64,000 nt of DNA, taken from Chitinophagaceae bacterium. GTDB taxonomy: Bacteria; Bacteroidota; Bacteroidia; Chitinophagales; Chitinophagaceae. Location: NCBI GenBank assembly GCA_016722465.1, contig JADKJC010000001.1, positions 372,001-436,000 of the forward strand, in the 5' to 3' direction. The translations under genes were made by a program, and so were the position numbers. The number at the start of each line of letters is the position of its first letter. Position 1 is the first letter of the stretch. A model generated the notes under the pieces. That model did not search any database and had not been told where the DNA came from. It worked only from the letters and a program-made list of their open reading frames with translations. Positions 46,144 to 55,497 of this stretch are shown here, one piece after another.

Positions 46144-46173
46144 AAAAGCCCTCCCAAAATTGGAGGGGCTTTT
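46144..46173. terminator. Bidirectional terminator
   Basis: AAAAGCCCTCC pairs with GGAGGGGCTTTT (one bulged G), loop about 7 nt. A T-rich run follows on the plus strand and an A-run flanks it for the minus-strand gene. It lies between two convergent genes. Confidence 0.75.
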
Positions 46174-46197
46174 ATTTAAATCACTGTCAAAAAATTA

Positions 46198-48636
46198 TTA
46201 GTTTGCTCCCTTGATCCTTTTTGATTCACTTTCCAAACCTGTTTTTCTTTCCCTCGATGAATTGATCTGGTTGCTGCCAAAGCGAAGGCTAAAGCTCAAT
46301 CGGAAGGTTTGGCTCTCCCAGTTACCTCCACCCTTTATGTATAAGCCTCCGAAATCATTGGTTGCCTTCCATGGTGCGGTATGAAAGATATCCGTAGCTG
46401 CAAGTTTTATGGATGCTCTTTTCTGCAAGAACTGTTTTTGCAACCCTATGTCTACAGATCCCTGTGCGCTTGTCTTCCAGGTACCACCCCATACACCCGG
46501 GCCATTAAGCCAGCCACTTATTTCAGCTGTATAATCTTTCCCCAGTGTAAAAGACTGCTGCAGGTAAGCACCATACATCGGAATCTTTTCACTCACTTTA
46601 TTTTCACCGATTTTTCCATTGAACAGTTGGTAATTGAACCAAAAATTGGCATATCCATTCCACCATTGTTTGATAGGTGTTGGAGAACCAATGTTAAAAC
46701 TGAGTATTTGCTGCGTTGCCAGGTTTTGCTGCTGCACAAAAGTAGCGTTACCAGTGGTATCCGTTACCTGGGTAGCATAGTCACTTACATGGCTGTATCC
46801 AACAGTGGTATTGAGGAAACCCATGAATGTATGTGTCAGTTCCACGTTATCGGTGTATTGTGGTCTCAGGAATGCATTACCCTTTTCATAAGTAAGTTCG
46901 TCGAGTTTGTTTTCAAAAGGATTCAAATCCTGGTAAGTGGGCCTGTCAATCCTTCTGCTGTAGGTTAAATTCAAGGAATGCTTCTGGCTAATATTCCATG
47001 TTAATGCTGCTGAGGGAAACAGGTTTACATAACTCCGCTTCACATTATTATCCTGCTGCACAATACCATCTCCCCTCGTAAGCAAACCTTCACTCTTAGT
47101 CCATTCTGTACGCAACCCTGTTTGCAGGCTCCACTTTGCATTTAACTGCTGCTGGTAATTTACATAAGCTGCATATACCTTTTCATCATACCTGAACCTG
47201 TTGCTCTTTTCCTTCACCTGCACTGGTTTGTCAAAAGCAGTGTCAGTAAAAAAGTCGAAGGTATTCGTAGTTCTAACAATAGAGGCTTTGGCGCCATAAC
47301 CAAGTTTACCCTTTCCCAATTTGTGTTCTACATCCACTTTTGCTGTATAGATATCAATATTAGTAGGCGTATAGTTTCGGTTGGTGATGCTGTATAAAAG
47401 ATTGCTGCTATTACCATAATAATTGTTTGGCTGGTAACTGCGGCCTTTACCACGGAACAATCCATAGTCAGCATCAAAATTCACCTCTGTACCTGCTGTA
47501 TCTGCATAACGGTAGTTCAGGTTGAAATTGGCATTTGTCCGGTTACCGGGCACTGTATTAAGTGCTTGCAGTTTTTTAATAAAAGTACCTGTTGGGTTAT
47601 AAGAGATGGCCGTATTTCCTTTACTGTTCCACTCATTATCGCTGTAGTTGGTGGTCCCCATTACACCAATCGTATTTTTCTTATCAATAAAGAAATCAGC
47701 ACCTGCTTTTACGTTCATACTTTTATCATTGCTTTGCATCACCGACTTCTGATCGTACAAAGTATCTTTTTGAATCCTGTACAGATTCAGTTCATTTTCA
47801 TACCTCCCAATGTTAGTACCTGCATTTCCAAACACGTTTACCTTTTTATCACGGTAATTCAAATTAATCGAACCATTACCCTTTGGCGTAACACCCTGCA
47901 CAAAACCGGCATTTACACTTCCGTTGGTCCCAATACGTTTATTCTTCTTCAACCTGATATTGATAACGCCTGCATTACCGCTGGCATCATATTTAGCACT
48001 GGGGTTGCTGATCATTTCAATGGCCTCAATATCATTACTGTTGATACTTTTGAGATAAGCAGCCAGGTCTTTTGTGTCCAGTTGCATCATCTTGCCATCA
48101 ATATAAACCTTAACCCCCGTTTTACCCTTCATGCTGATATTGTCATTATTATCAACCTGAATGCCGGGGCTTTTCTGCAATAATTCCAGTGCATTGCTGC
48201 CCTGTGCATTAATACTTGCTTCTACATTAAAAACTGTTTTATCAGCTTTAACTTCAATCATTGGCTTCTTGGCAACAATAGTAACTTCTTTCAGTTTGCC
48301 ATTCACTTGCAATAGTGCTACAGGCTTCATTGCAACCTGCTGACCAGGTTTCTTTTCAAATGTTTCAGAGTACTGCTGATCATACCCTACACTTGAATAG
48401 CTTAATAAAAAACTACCCTCCTTTGATGTATTGATTTCAAAGTCCCCTTTGTTGTCTGTTACATCCGTCTTAACCAGGCTGGAGTCTTTTGCATTTAAAA
48501 GAGAAACAGTTACTGACTGTAATGGCTTATTGGCATTGTCTTTTACAGAGCCGCTGATCGCTGAAGGGCTTTGTGCAACAGATCTGCCGGCCAACGAAAG
48601 CAAAGCTGCTGCTGTGAGAATAAAAATCTTTTTCAT
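46198..48636 (-). CDS. TonB-dependent-receptor-like outer-membrane beta-barrel protein
   Basis: The 812-residue protein has a signal peptide (FILTAAALLSLAGRSVAQ), a CarboxypepD_reg-like domain (ISGSVKDNANKPLQSVTVSLLN, about 27-110), and a plug domain (VEASINAQGSNALELLQKSPGIQVDNNDNISMKGKTGVKVYIDGK, about 130-235). An OMP_b-brl_3-type barrel follows to the end (about 240-812). The last residues are KRIKGAN rather than the usual aromatic C-terminal residue, as is common in this subgroup. A ligand cannot be named. No SusD or lipoprotein partner is adjacent. Confidence 0.87.
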   Translation of the reverse strand: MKKIFILTAAALLSLAGRSVAQSPSAISGSVKDNANKPLQSVTVSLLNAKDSSLVKTDVTDNKGDFEINTSKEGSFLLSYSSVGYDQQYSETFEKKPGQQVAMKPVALLQVNGKLKEVTIVAKKPMIEVKADKTVFNVEASINAQGSNALELLQKSPGIQVDNNDNISMKGKTGVKVYIDGKMMQLDTKDLAAYLKSINSNDIEAIEMISNPSAKYDASGNAGVINIRLKKNKRIGTNGSVNAGFVQGVTPKGNGSINLNYRDKKVNVFGNAGTNIGRYENELNLYRIQKDTLYDQKSVMQSNDKSMNVKAGADFFIDKKNTIGVMGTTNYSDNEWNSKGNTAISYNPTGTFIKKLQALNTVPGNRTNANFNLNYRYADTAGTEVNFDADYGLFRGKGRSYQPNNYYGNSSNLLYSITNRNYTPTNIDIYTAKVDVEHKLGKGKLGYGAKASIVRTTNTFDFFTDTAFDKPVQVKEKSNRFRYDEKVYAAYVNYQQQLNAKWSLQTGLRTEWTKSEGLLTRGDGIVQQDNNVKRSYVNLFPSAALTWNISQKHSLNLTYSRRIDRPTYQDLNPFENKLDELTYEKGNAFLRPQYTDNVELTHTFMGFLNTTVGYSHVSDYATQVTDTTGNATFVQQQNLATQQILSFNIGSPTPIKQWWNGYANFWFNYQLFNGKIGENKVSEKIPMYGAYLQQSFTLGKDYTAEISGWLNGPGVWGGTWKTSAQGSVDIGLQKQFLQKRASIKLAATDIFHTAPWKATNDFGGLYIKGGGNWESQTFRLSFSLRFGSNQINSSRERKTGLESESKRIKGAN

Positions 48637-48965
48637 AACTAATTACTTTTGTTTTTCAGTGCTATAATTGAACGCAAAGAAATCTTAAATGTTACAATGC
48701 CATCATTCAATATGGATGAGTTGTAGTATTGATTGCATGAACGGCGAAGCCTATCACATGGATATGTGATAAAAGGTTATTAATAAGGACAGGTGCAGAT
48801 TTCAGGCCGAAACCAATTTTAATGAAGGGGTGATACTATAAAACACCAACATTAATTTTTTATTGAGAAAAAAAGTATATTGAAAGATGATAGATTTAAG
48901 TTAGATTTAAGTTGGCATTTCTGGGGAGAGTAAATTTATAATTCATTTCCAAAATAAAACATACC
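48637..48965. other. Intergenic region with operator-like repeats
   Basis: The 329-bp space separates two divergent genes. It contains an inverted repeat ATCACAT-GGAT-ATGTGAT (48753-48770), and a perfect 11-bp tandem repeat TAGATTTAAGT (48891-48912) about 54 nt before the plus-strand gene. Either could bind a regulator. No RNA gene is recognised. Confidence 0.4.
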
Positions 48966-49439
48966 ATGCAAAATTTTTCAAGATCTGAAAGAATTGCAGT
49001 CGCATTTTATTTCATCTGGTTTTTTGTGCACCTGGCATTTTTCTTTTATTCCGAGGAAAGCTCAGATAACGGCCAATTCTGGCCTTTTATCACTGCCGGT
49101 AAAACATTGGCTTCCACATATGATGTTTCTGAATTCCTTCTTTATATAGGCGTCCCCCTTATTTTATTCATCGCTTACAGGATTGTTTATGGAGTTGCTT
49201 ATGATGAATCCAATGGAGGCCACCGCCATACCAGCACCAGTTTTTTTATTTCCTTTTTAGATGAAAAAATAAAAGCAGAAGAGTTAACCCAAAAAATAAA
49301 CAAACTCAACAACCAGCCGGCTAATTATGATCACCTGGATGAATTAAAAGCCGACCGTGAAAAAGCTGCGAGCAAGGGTGTAAAAACCTGGCTAGACAGA
49401 GTGGAAGTAAAAAAGAAATACAAAGATTTTCAGAGCTGA
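48966..49439 (+). CDS. Two-helix membrane protein, unknown
   Basis: A 157-residue protein with two membrane helices (about 9-28 AVAFYFIWFFVHLAFFFY and 58-76 FLLYIGVPLILFIAYRIVYG) is followed by a cytoplasmic, charged, helical region with coiled-coil character (FLDEKIKAEELTQKINKLNN; ELKADREKAASKG). I do not recognise a family. Tandem 11-bp repeats lie upstream. It is convergent with the tRNA genes. Confidence 0.6.
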   Translation: MQNFSRSERIAVAFYFIWFFVHLAFFFYSEESSDNGQFWPFITAGKTLASTYDVSEFLLYIGVPLILFIAYRIVYGVAYDESNGGHRHTSTSFFISFLDEKIKAEELTQKINKLNNQPANYDHLDELKADREKAASKGVKTWLDRVEVKKKYKDFQS

Positions 49440-49489
49440 TCCGCCTGCCCACTCTCAACATCATCATTTCAAAATGCTGAAAACAAAAA

Positions 49490-49516
49490 AGCCCCTCCAT
49501 TTTAAATGAAGGGGCT
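49490..49516. terminator. Terminator between the tRNA genes and the 48966 gene
   Basis: Stem AGCCCCT / AGGGGCT extended by CATTT / AAATG after a mismatch. On the minus strand TTTTTTGTTTTC follows, so it ends the tRNA transcript. Confidence 0.7.
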
Positions 49517-49527
49517 GGGTTGTACCG

Positions 49528-49601
49528 TCGGGATGGCAGGATTCGAACCTGCGACCTCCTGGTCCCAAACCAGGCGCGATACCGGGCTACGCTACATCCC
49601 G
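49528..49601 (-). tRNA. tRNA-Pro (anticodon TGG)
   Basis: The 74-nt cloverleaf has a 7-bp acceptor stem CGGGATG/CATCCCG with discriminator A, an anticodon stem CCTGG/CCAGG with loop TTTGGGA, and a T-arm with GGTTCGAATCC. CCA is not encoded. Confidence 0.95.
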
Positions 49602-49662
49602 AACAAAAGCCTTAAAGAGGCATCGCTATAAAAACTAACTTAACTAACTTTTAAAGAACTTG

Positions 49663-49722
49663 TTGCAGAGAGGGTGGGATTCGATCCGCTGGCTAGCGGA
49701 ACAGTGTTACCAACCTTTCTCC
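49663..49722 (-). pseudogene. Degenerate partial copy of tRNA-Ser
   Basis: The stretch GAGAGGGTGGGATTCGA and the later ACAGTGTTACC copy the acceptor, T-arm and variable arm of the intact tRNA-Ser next to it. The T-stem partner is replaced by an inverted repeat CCGCT-GGCT-AGCGG. The anticodon and D arms are missing. It cannot fold as a working tRNA. It may be a duplication scar or an old attachment site. Confidence 0.65.
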
Positions 49723-49738
49723 TCTTTATAACAACTTT

Positions 49739-49828
<90 letters not shown>

Positions 49829-49900
49829 AACCTGCCCTTATTTTTTTAAGGGGTGGCAAAAATACAATTCCACATCTACACTCCCAAAACAAAATAAAAA

Positions 49901-49924
49901 AAACCGGTATTTTTTTTCCGGTTT
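49901..49924. terminator. Terminator between dnaA and tRNA-Ser
   Basis: Stem AAACCGG / CCGGTTT with an AT-rich loop has T-runs on both strands. It ends the dnaA transcript on the minus strand. Confidence 0.75.
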
Positions 49925-49951
49925 CTTTTTTATTGAATATAAATTATCTTT

Positions 49952-51383
49952 TTACATAGCTGCCAATTGCACTTTTTGCTGCAATTCCAGTACGCTTTCT
50001 TTAAACATTGCATCTGTATCCATCAAGTCTTTTACTGTCTGGCAACTGTGTATTACTGTTGTATGGTCTCTTCCACCAAAATGTTCACCGATTGTTTTAA
50101 GTGAATTCTTTGTAAATGACTTGGAAAGGAACATAGTAATTTGCCTGGCCTGCACTATCTCTCTCTTACGGGTTTTCTGAAGGAGTTTATCGTACGGCAC
50201 ATCAAAGTATTCACACACCATTTTCTGTATTGCTTCGATGGTGATCTCTTTGCTAGATGATTTGACAAAATTTCGTAACACTTTCTTAGCTAATTCGAGG
50301 TCTATTTCCCTCTTATTTAGCGAAGATTGTGCCAATAATGATATTAAAGCACCTTCCAGTTCACGTACGTTGCTATTAATATTATATGCGATATACTTTA
50401 CCACCTCCTTAGGCATTTCAAGCCCATCATTCTTCATCTTCTTTTCCAGTATCTCTATCTTGGTATCGTAATCGGGTGCCTGTAAGTCCGCACTCAATCC
50501 CCATCGAAAACGGCTCAACAATCTTTCCTGTACGCCTTCCAGATCCTTAGGTGGCTTATCGCTGGTCAATATCAGCTGCTTGCCACTTTGGTGCAGGTGA
50601 TTGAATATAGAAAAAATGCATCCTGTGATTTTTCTGCCCGGTTGAAGAATTGAACATCGTCAATGATAAGTACATCTATCAACTGGTAAAATGAATGAAA
50701 TCATTGATGGCACCATTGCGTCCATGATCAATAAACTGATTGATGAATTTTTCTGAGCTTACATATAGCACAACTTTATTGCTCTGCAAACGCTTTACCT
50801 CGTTGCCAATTGCCTGTGCAAGATGCGTTTTACCCAAACCAACACCACCGTAAATAACCAATGGATTAAAAGAAGTGGTACCGGGTTTTTCCGCCACCGT
50901 CTTTCCAGCCCGTCTTGCCACCCGGTTACAATCGCCTTCAATAAAACTATCAAAAGTATAAGCGTGATTCAATTGTGGATCTATCTGCATCTTTTTAAGA
51001 CCAGGGATCACAAACGGGTTTTTCACCGGGTTATTTATAACTAGAGGGAAATCCATTTCATTGTTTGAAAATGTTTTGTAACCGTTACCAGGTACATCCA
51101 TTGTTAGCGGTTTATTTTTGCTGTTGCCGCTGTCAACCATAATCCTGTATTCAAGCCTTGCATCTTTTCCCAACTCCCGTTTCAATGTTTTTGCCAGCAG
51201 GCTCACATAATGCTCTTCAAGGTACTCAAAAAAGAATTGACTTGGAACCTGAATGGTTAAAACTTTTTCTTTTAACGCAACTGGCTTAATGGGCTCGAAC
51301 CATGTTTTATAATGCTGCCATTCCACAATGTCTTTGATTATCTCCAGGCAATTAATCCATACCTTTTCAAAATCTTTAACCAT
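49952..51383 (-). CDS. dnaA: Chromosomal replication initiator DnaA (two frameshifts)
   Basis: DnaA binds oriC boxes and opens the origin. Domain I starts FEKVWINCLEIIKDIVEWQHYKTWFEPIKP. The AAA+ Walker A is YGGVGLGKTHLAQAIGN (about 178-194). Walker B [9 protein letters not shown] can be read only after correction. Sensor and arginine-finger regions follow (LLSRFRWGL). Domain IV ends with the box-binding signature GGRDHTTVIHSC. The frame breaks twice: one missing T in the T4 run (plus-strand A run 50688-50691) between NDFIHF and YQLIDVLIIDDV, and one in the T6 run (50611-50616) within [15 protein letters not shown]. Correcting both gives about 477 residues of continuous DnaA. A real double knock-out of this essential gene is implausible. 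Confidence 0.95.
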
Positions 51384-51513
51384 TACTCCTTAAGCTGTTT
51401 ATATAATGAGTTAATCCTATTAAAAAATGATGCAAAAAAAGTTGTTCACGTACGAATAAAATATTTTTGTGCAGGAAGGCGAATATCAATAGAAATTGTG
51501 AAAAAAAAAATTT

Positions 51514-52506
51514 TTATTCACTTGTTTTTTTACCTATAAGTACAGTATGAGATTTTGTCAAATTATTCTTGCTTAATTTGGAAAATCCGAAGTCCAGCCT
51601 GCCTAAAATGATTCCTGCCCATCCTACCTGGTTAATCAGCACATCACTACCCGATTTATTTTTTTCTACAACCGGGGCATCCATAAATGTGTGTGTATGT
51701 CCTCCAATGATCAAATCCACATTGTCAGATTCTTTTGCAAGGATGATATCGCACATCCTGGTAGCATCCTCCCTGTACTGGTAGCCAAGATGGCTTAAAC
51801 AGATCACCATATCGCAACCTTTGTCTTTCTTAAGCATAGCTGCGGTACGGTTCAGGTTCTCAACCGGATCCAAATATTTTGTATTTCCTGCCAGTACATC
51901 CGGCACCAGCCCTTTCATCTCAATGCCCACACCTGTAACCCCAATTTTCAACTTTCCTTTGCGGAAAATTTTGAATGGCTGCGATTTGAATTCCATCGGC
52001 GTATTGGTAAAGTCATAATTGCACAATAATATCGGGAAGTTGGCATGCTGCAATTGTGTGGCAAAATTCTCCAGACCGGCATCAAAATCATGGTTACCCA
52101 TGGTGGCCGCTTCATAACCCATCGCACTCATGGCCTTTATTTCCGGCTCCCCTTTGTATAAATTAAAATAAGGAGTACCCTGGAAAATATCCCCGGCATC
52201 CAGCAATAATACATGGCCTGCATCGGGGTCTTTAAAAAAATCACCTCCTGCTACTATTGATTTACTTTCTTCTTCAGCTTTTATTTTCTTGATCAGGTCA
52301 GCCCTTGCAGCTACGCCACCCAATCCCTGGTTTTTTCCACCGTCCATCGGAAAGGGTTCCAGCCTGCTATGCACATCATTGGTATGTAAAATGGTAAGCT
52401 TGGTTACATCGCCCAAATTGGCGGCTCCAGCAAAAACAGATTTAGATGCCAGCAAAGAACCTGCTGCCAGCGCTGTTTGCTGTAAAAACTTTCTTCTACT
52501 CTGCAT
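51514..52506 (-). CDS. Tat-exported metallophosphatase (5'-nucleotidase N-terminal domain type)
   Basis: A twin-arginine-type signal (RRKFLQQTALAAGSLLA) precedes a calcineurin-like phosphoesterase of the UshA/YfkN group: ILHTNDVHSRLEP, LLDAGDIFQGTPYF, MGNHDFD, CLSHLGYQY and IGGHTHTF supply the dimetal ligands. The protein stops after this domain. The matching C-terminal nucleotidase domain is encoded by the neighbouring upstream gene, which overlaps it by 11 nt. About 19 extra residues (ESKSIVAGGDFFKDPDAGH) sit before LLLDAGD compared with relatives. It likely hydrolyses nucleotides in the periplasm. Confidence 0.9.
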   Translation of the reverse strand: MQSRRKFLQQTALAAGSLLASKSVFAGAANLGDVTKLTILHTNDVHSRLEPFPMDGGKNQGLGGVAARADLIKKIKAEEESKSIVAGGDFFKDPDAGHVLLLDAGDIFQGTPYFNLYKGEPEIKAMSAMGYEAATMGNHDFDAGLENFATQLQHANFPILLCNYDFTNTPMEFKSQPFKIFRKGKLKIGVTGVGIEMKGLVPDVLAGNTKYLDPVENLNRTAAMLKKDKGCDMVICLSHLGYQYREDATRMCDIILAKESDNVDLIIGGHTHTFMDAPVVEKNKSGSDVLINQVGWAGIILGRLDFGFSKLSKNNLTKSHTVLIGKKTSE

Positions 52507-53239
52507 TGGTTACACGGTTTTCAATTGAACCATTAATTTGTTTTCCCTGCTGCTGTATTCTTGAAAAATACTGTATCACTGCATCCCTGAACAGGTAACC
52601 ATTATTTTGTTGCGGAATATTCCGCAGCATATCACAGTTATCACCGCCATTGGCAACATAATCTACCAGCGCAATCGTATATACTGCATCTTCTTTCAAT
52701 GCTGTGCCGCTTATAACGACATTAACTGCTTTTTTATTTCTGATCTGGTAAGTTATACCGGCACATGGCCAGCCTCCTTTTAAAGCAGCAACATCCAGCA
52801 GTTGCTGCAGTATATCAGCTTTTACTTTGAGCAACACTACAATATTATCAAAAGGAGAGAGCTCATATATCTTGCCCCGGGTGACATTACCTGCTGCAAT
52901 AGATGGCAAACGGATACCGCCGGAGTTCATGATCGCCATGTCAACATTGGTCTTGTAATTTTCCTTTGCCATGGCCAGCATCGCATCTGCCAATATATTT
53001 CCCAGCGTTCCTTCGGGTTGCTTTTTTTCAAGTGTCATTCCTGCCACTGCAATGATATCATTCATATTCCTGTTCACACTATCGGAGTAAGGTTTTAACA
53101 ATGTTGTTATCTCTGTGCTGGCAGGCTCCTTTGCATTGATGCGGTAGTCTTTGTATTGTACAGCCGTGGGCTGGTAAACTGTTGTGCAGGAAAAGGCAAA
53201 TGCAAGTAGAAATGAATATTTTAATACTGTTCTGCTCAT
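52496..53239 (-). CDS. 5'-nucleotidase C-terminal domain lipoprotein
   Basis: The 247-residue protein has a lipoprotein-like signal (YSFLLAFAFSC) and a 5'-nucleotidase C-terminal (substrate-binding) domain: GTLGNILADAMLAMA, DMAIMNSGGIRLPSIAAGNVTRGKIYELSPFDNIVV, and VDYVANGGDNCDML. The catalytic metallophosphatase domain is the next gene. Together they equal a split UshA-type nucleotidase, with gene order reversed relative to the fused protein, so the split is not a frameshift artefact. The two probably assemble in the periplasm. Confidence 0.88.
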   Translation of the reverse strand: MSRTVLKYSFLLAFAFSCTTVYQPTAVQYKDYRINAKEPASTEITTLLKPYSDSVNRNMNDIIAVAGMTLEKKQPEGTLGNILADAMLAMAKENYKTNVDMAIMNSGGIRLPSIAAGNVTRGKIYELSPFDNIVVLLKVKADILQQLLDVAALKGGWPCAGITYQIRNKKAVNVVISGTALKEDAVYTIALVDYVANGGDNCDMLRNIPQQNNGYLFRDAVIQYFSRIQQQGKQINGSIENRVTNAE

Positions 53240-53360
53240 GAAAGGCTATGAATTTTAAAGGGCGTTCAAGGTAGCTATTTTTAAGCTCACAAATCAAAAA
53301 ACCTGAGATAAAAATTTTTCTTGGCAAATAAGATTATTTTTACCGCTCAAAATAAATTTT

Positions 53361-53753
53361 ATGAGCTACGAATTAACGGGCAAACTGGTTGCCAAATATG
53401 ACGAAGTGCAGCGCACCGCCACTTTTAAAACAAGGGAATTTGCGGTAGAAAAAACAGATGATATTGGCGGCAGGACAGTGACCAACTATGTAAAGTTCCA
53501 GGCAGTACAGGATAAGACAGCCATTATAGACCGGGTAAATATCGGTGATGAGATAAAAGTGTTCTTTAATATCAAAGGTTCCAAATGGGAAAAAGATGGC
53601 AAAACGAATTACATCACCAATTTAGATGCCTGGAGGATTGAGCAGGTATTGAAACCGGGAGCTGACAAAGGCACTACAGATAATGAATACATGGAGCCGC
53701 TGGATACCTTTAGTGCCACACCGCCGGATGCAATTGATGATCTGCCTTTTTAA
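53361..53753 (+). CDS. DUF3127 protein with an SSB-like C-terminal tip
   Basis: The 130-residue protein begins MSYELTGKLVAKYDEVQRTATFKTREFAVE and continues with NYVKFQAVQDKTAIIDRVNIGDEIKVFFNIKGSKWEKDGKTNYITNLDAWRIE, an OB-fold-like beta pattern typical of DUF3127. A flexible linker ends in the acidic tip DAIDDLPF, which closely resembles the C-terminal tip by which single-stranded DNA-binding protein recruits repair enzymes. Binding of single-stranded nucleic acid is a reasonable inference but is untested. Confidence 0.8.
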   Translation: MSYELTGKLVAKYDEVQRTATFKTREFAVEKTDDIGGRTVTNYVKFQAVQDKTAIIDRVNIGDEIKVFFNIKGSKWEKDGKTNYITNLDAWRIEQVLKPGADKGTTDNEYMEPLDTFSATPPDAIDDLPF

Positions 53754-53856
53754 GATGAGAACTTATTTTGGTAAGACGCAATAGTGTTAAAAAATCTGCT
53801 GCGTCTTCTTACTTTCAAATAATTTGGAAAAGTTTTTAGGATAACCACCTAACACT

Positions 53857-55497
53857 ATGCAGCAAAAAATTTCCCTCAAACTGCTTCCACATGAAGCGGC
53901 TGATGATGCAGCCATCAAAAACCTCATTGCCAGAACAACAGGCAAAAAATTGTCTGCGGTCAGCGGGTTTCACCTACATAAAAAATCAATAGACGCCAGG
54001 AGCAGAACTATTTGGGTAAATCTTACCCTCAATGCGTTTATTGATGAGCCCTTTCATGAAAGGAGCATTCAGCATTTCAATTTTATGGATGTAAGCAAGG
54101 CGGATAAAAAAGTGATCATCGTTGGTGCTGGTCCTGCAGGTTTGTTTGCCGCATTGCAATTGATAGAACTTGGCGTTCAACCCATCATTTTAGAAAGAGG
54201 TAAAGATGTACGGGCAAGGAGGCGTGACCTTGCGGCATTGAATAAAGATGGCATCATCAACCCTGAAAGCAACTACTGCTTTGGCGAAGGCGGTGCCGGC
54301 ACTTACAGCGATGGCAAACTCTATACACGAAGCAACAAACGTGGTGATATTGACAGGATATTAAACCTCTTTGTGCATTTTGGCGCAGAAGAAAAAATCT
54401 TGTATGAAGCACATCCTCATATCGGCACCAACAAACTGCCGCACATCATTACCGCCATGCGGCAACTGGTTGAAGATTGTGGCGGACTTTTTTTATTCAA
54501 CCAAAAAGTTACTGATTTTAGTATTGAGAACAACCAGTTAAAATCTGTAAAAACAGCAGCAGGAGATACATTTAAAGCCGATGCAGTAATACTGGCTACC
54601 GGGCATTCTGCAAGAGATATATTCGAATTGCTGCATCATAATAATATCCTGATCGAAGCCAAACCATTTGCATTGGGCGTAAGGGTGGAGCATCCCCAAA
54701 ACCTCATTGACAATGTACAATACCATTGCAGCCCTCTCCAAACCTTCCCCGGTGCAGGAGGTTTAGAAAGACCTCACGAGTTACCACCAGCCTCTTACTC
54801 TTTAGTAGAACAGGTAAATAACCGTGGTGTATTTTCTTTTTGCATGTGCCCGGGCGGAATCATTGCGCCGGCCGCTACTTCGCCGGGAGAATTGGTGGTG
54901 AATGGATGGAGCCCATCAAAGCGGAACAATCCTTATGCAAATAGTGGCATAGTGGTAAGCGTGGAACTAGAAGATGCAATTAATGAATTGAAGAAACCAA
55001 ATGGAAAATGGAAAATGGAAAATGAGAACAGCCCGTTACTGATGATGTATTTTCAACAGATGGTGGAGCAACAATGTTTTGCTGCCGGTGGCGGAAAGTT
55101 TGTGGCGCCGGCACAACGCATGGTTGATTTCAGTTCAAAAAAACATTCCGGCTCGTTACCACAATGCAGCTACCAGCCGGGGCTGCACTCCACCCAATTA
55201 AATGAAGTGTTGCCATCATTTATTTACGATTGTTTGGCTAAGGGTTTCCAGGCATTTGGCAAAAAGATGAAAGGCTATTTTACCAATGATGCAGTGGTAG
55301 TGGCAACTGAAAGCCGAACTTCCTCCCCTGTGCGTATTCCCAGAGATAATGAAAGCCTCCATCCCCCTCAAATAACAAACCTATACCCTTGTGGGGAAGG
55401 CGCGGGTTACGCTGGCGGTATTGTGAGTGCTGCGATGGATGGAGAAAGAGTGGCAAAGCAAATTGCTCATACACTGGGTTTGATAAGCCCGTATTGA
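53857..55497 (+). CDS. NAD(P)/FAD-dependent oxidoreductase (uncharacterised dehydrogenase group)
   Basis: The 546-residue protein starts with a small alpha/beta domain (1-85), then a Rossmann FAD site VIIVGAGPAGLFAALQLIELG with Glu at the end of strand 2 (ILERG). FGEGGAGTYSDGKLYTR, AVILATGHSARDIFELL, SFCMCPGGIIAPA and a final FAD contact YPCGEGAGYAGGIVSAAMDGERVA follow. This matches the large family of FAD-utilising dehydrogenases without known substrate. Three perfect 7-bp ATGGAAA repeats (55001-55021) encode NGKWKMEN inside a surface loop. Confidence 0.87.
   Translation: MQQKISLKLLPHEAADDAAIKNLIARTTGKKLSAVSGFHLHKKSIDARSRTIWVNLTLNAFIDEPFHERSIQHFNFMDVSKADKKVIIVGAGPAGLFAALQLIELGVQPIILERGKDVRARRRDLAALNKDGIINPESNYCFGEGGAGTYSDGKLYTRSNKRGDIDRILNLFVHFGAEEKILYEAHPHIGTNKLPHIITAMRQLVEDCGGLFLFNQKVTDFSIENNQLKSVKTAAGDTFKADAVILATGHSARDIFELLHHNNILIEAKPFALGVRVEHPQNLIDNVQYHCSPLQTFPGAGGLERPHELPPASYSLVEQVNNRGVFSFCMCPGGIIAPAATSPGELVVNGWSPSKRNNPYANSGIVVSVELEDAINELKKPNGKWKMENENSPLLMMYFQQMVEQQCFAAGGGKFVAPAQRMVDFSSKKHSGSLPQCSYQPGLHSTQLNEVLPSFIYDCLAKGFQAFGKKMKGYFTNDAVVVATESRTSSPVRIPRDNESLHPPQITNLYPCGEGAGYAGGIVSAAMDGERVAKQIAHTLGLISPY

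Noticed and set aside
51384..51522. Possible oriC with DnaA boxes upstream of dnaA
   Set aside because: The region is AT-rich and has weak matches such as TTATTCACT and TTGTTCACG, but no cluster of TTATNCACA boxes. Part of it overlaps the end of the metallophosphatase gene.
51514..53239. Frameshift as the cause of the split 5'-nucleotidase
   Set aside because: The domain order is reversed, and each gene has its own export signal, so they are true separate genes.
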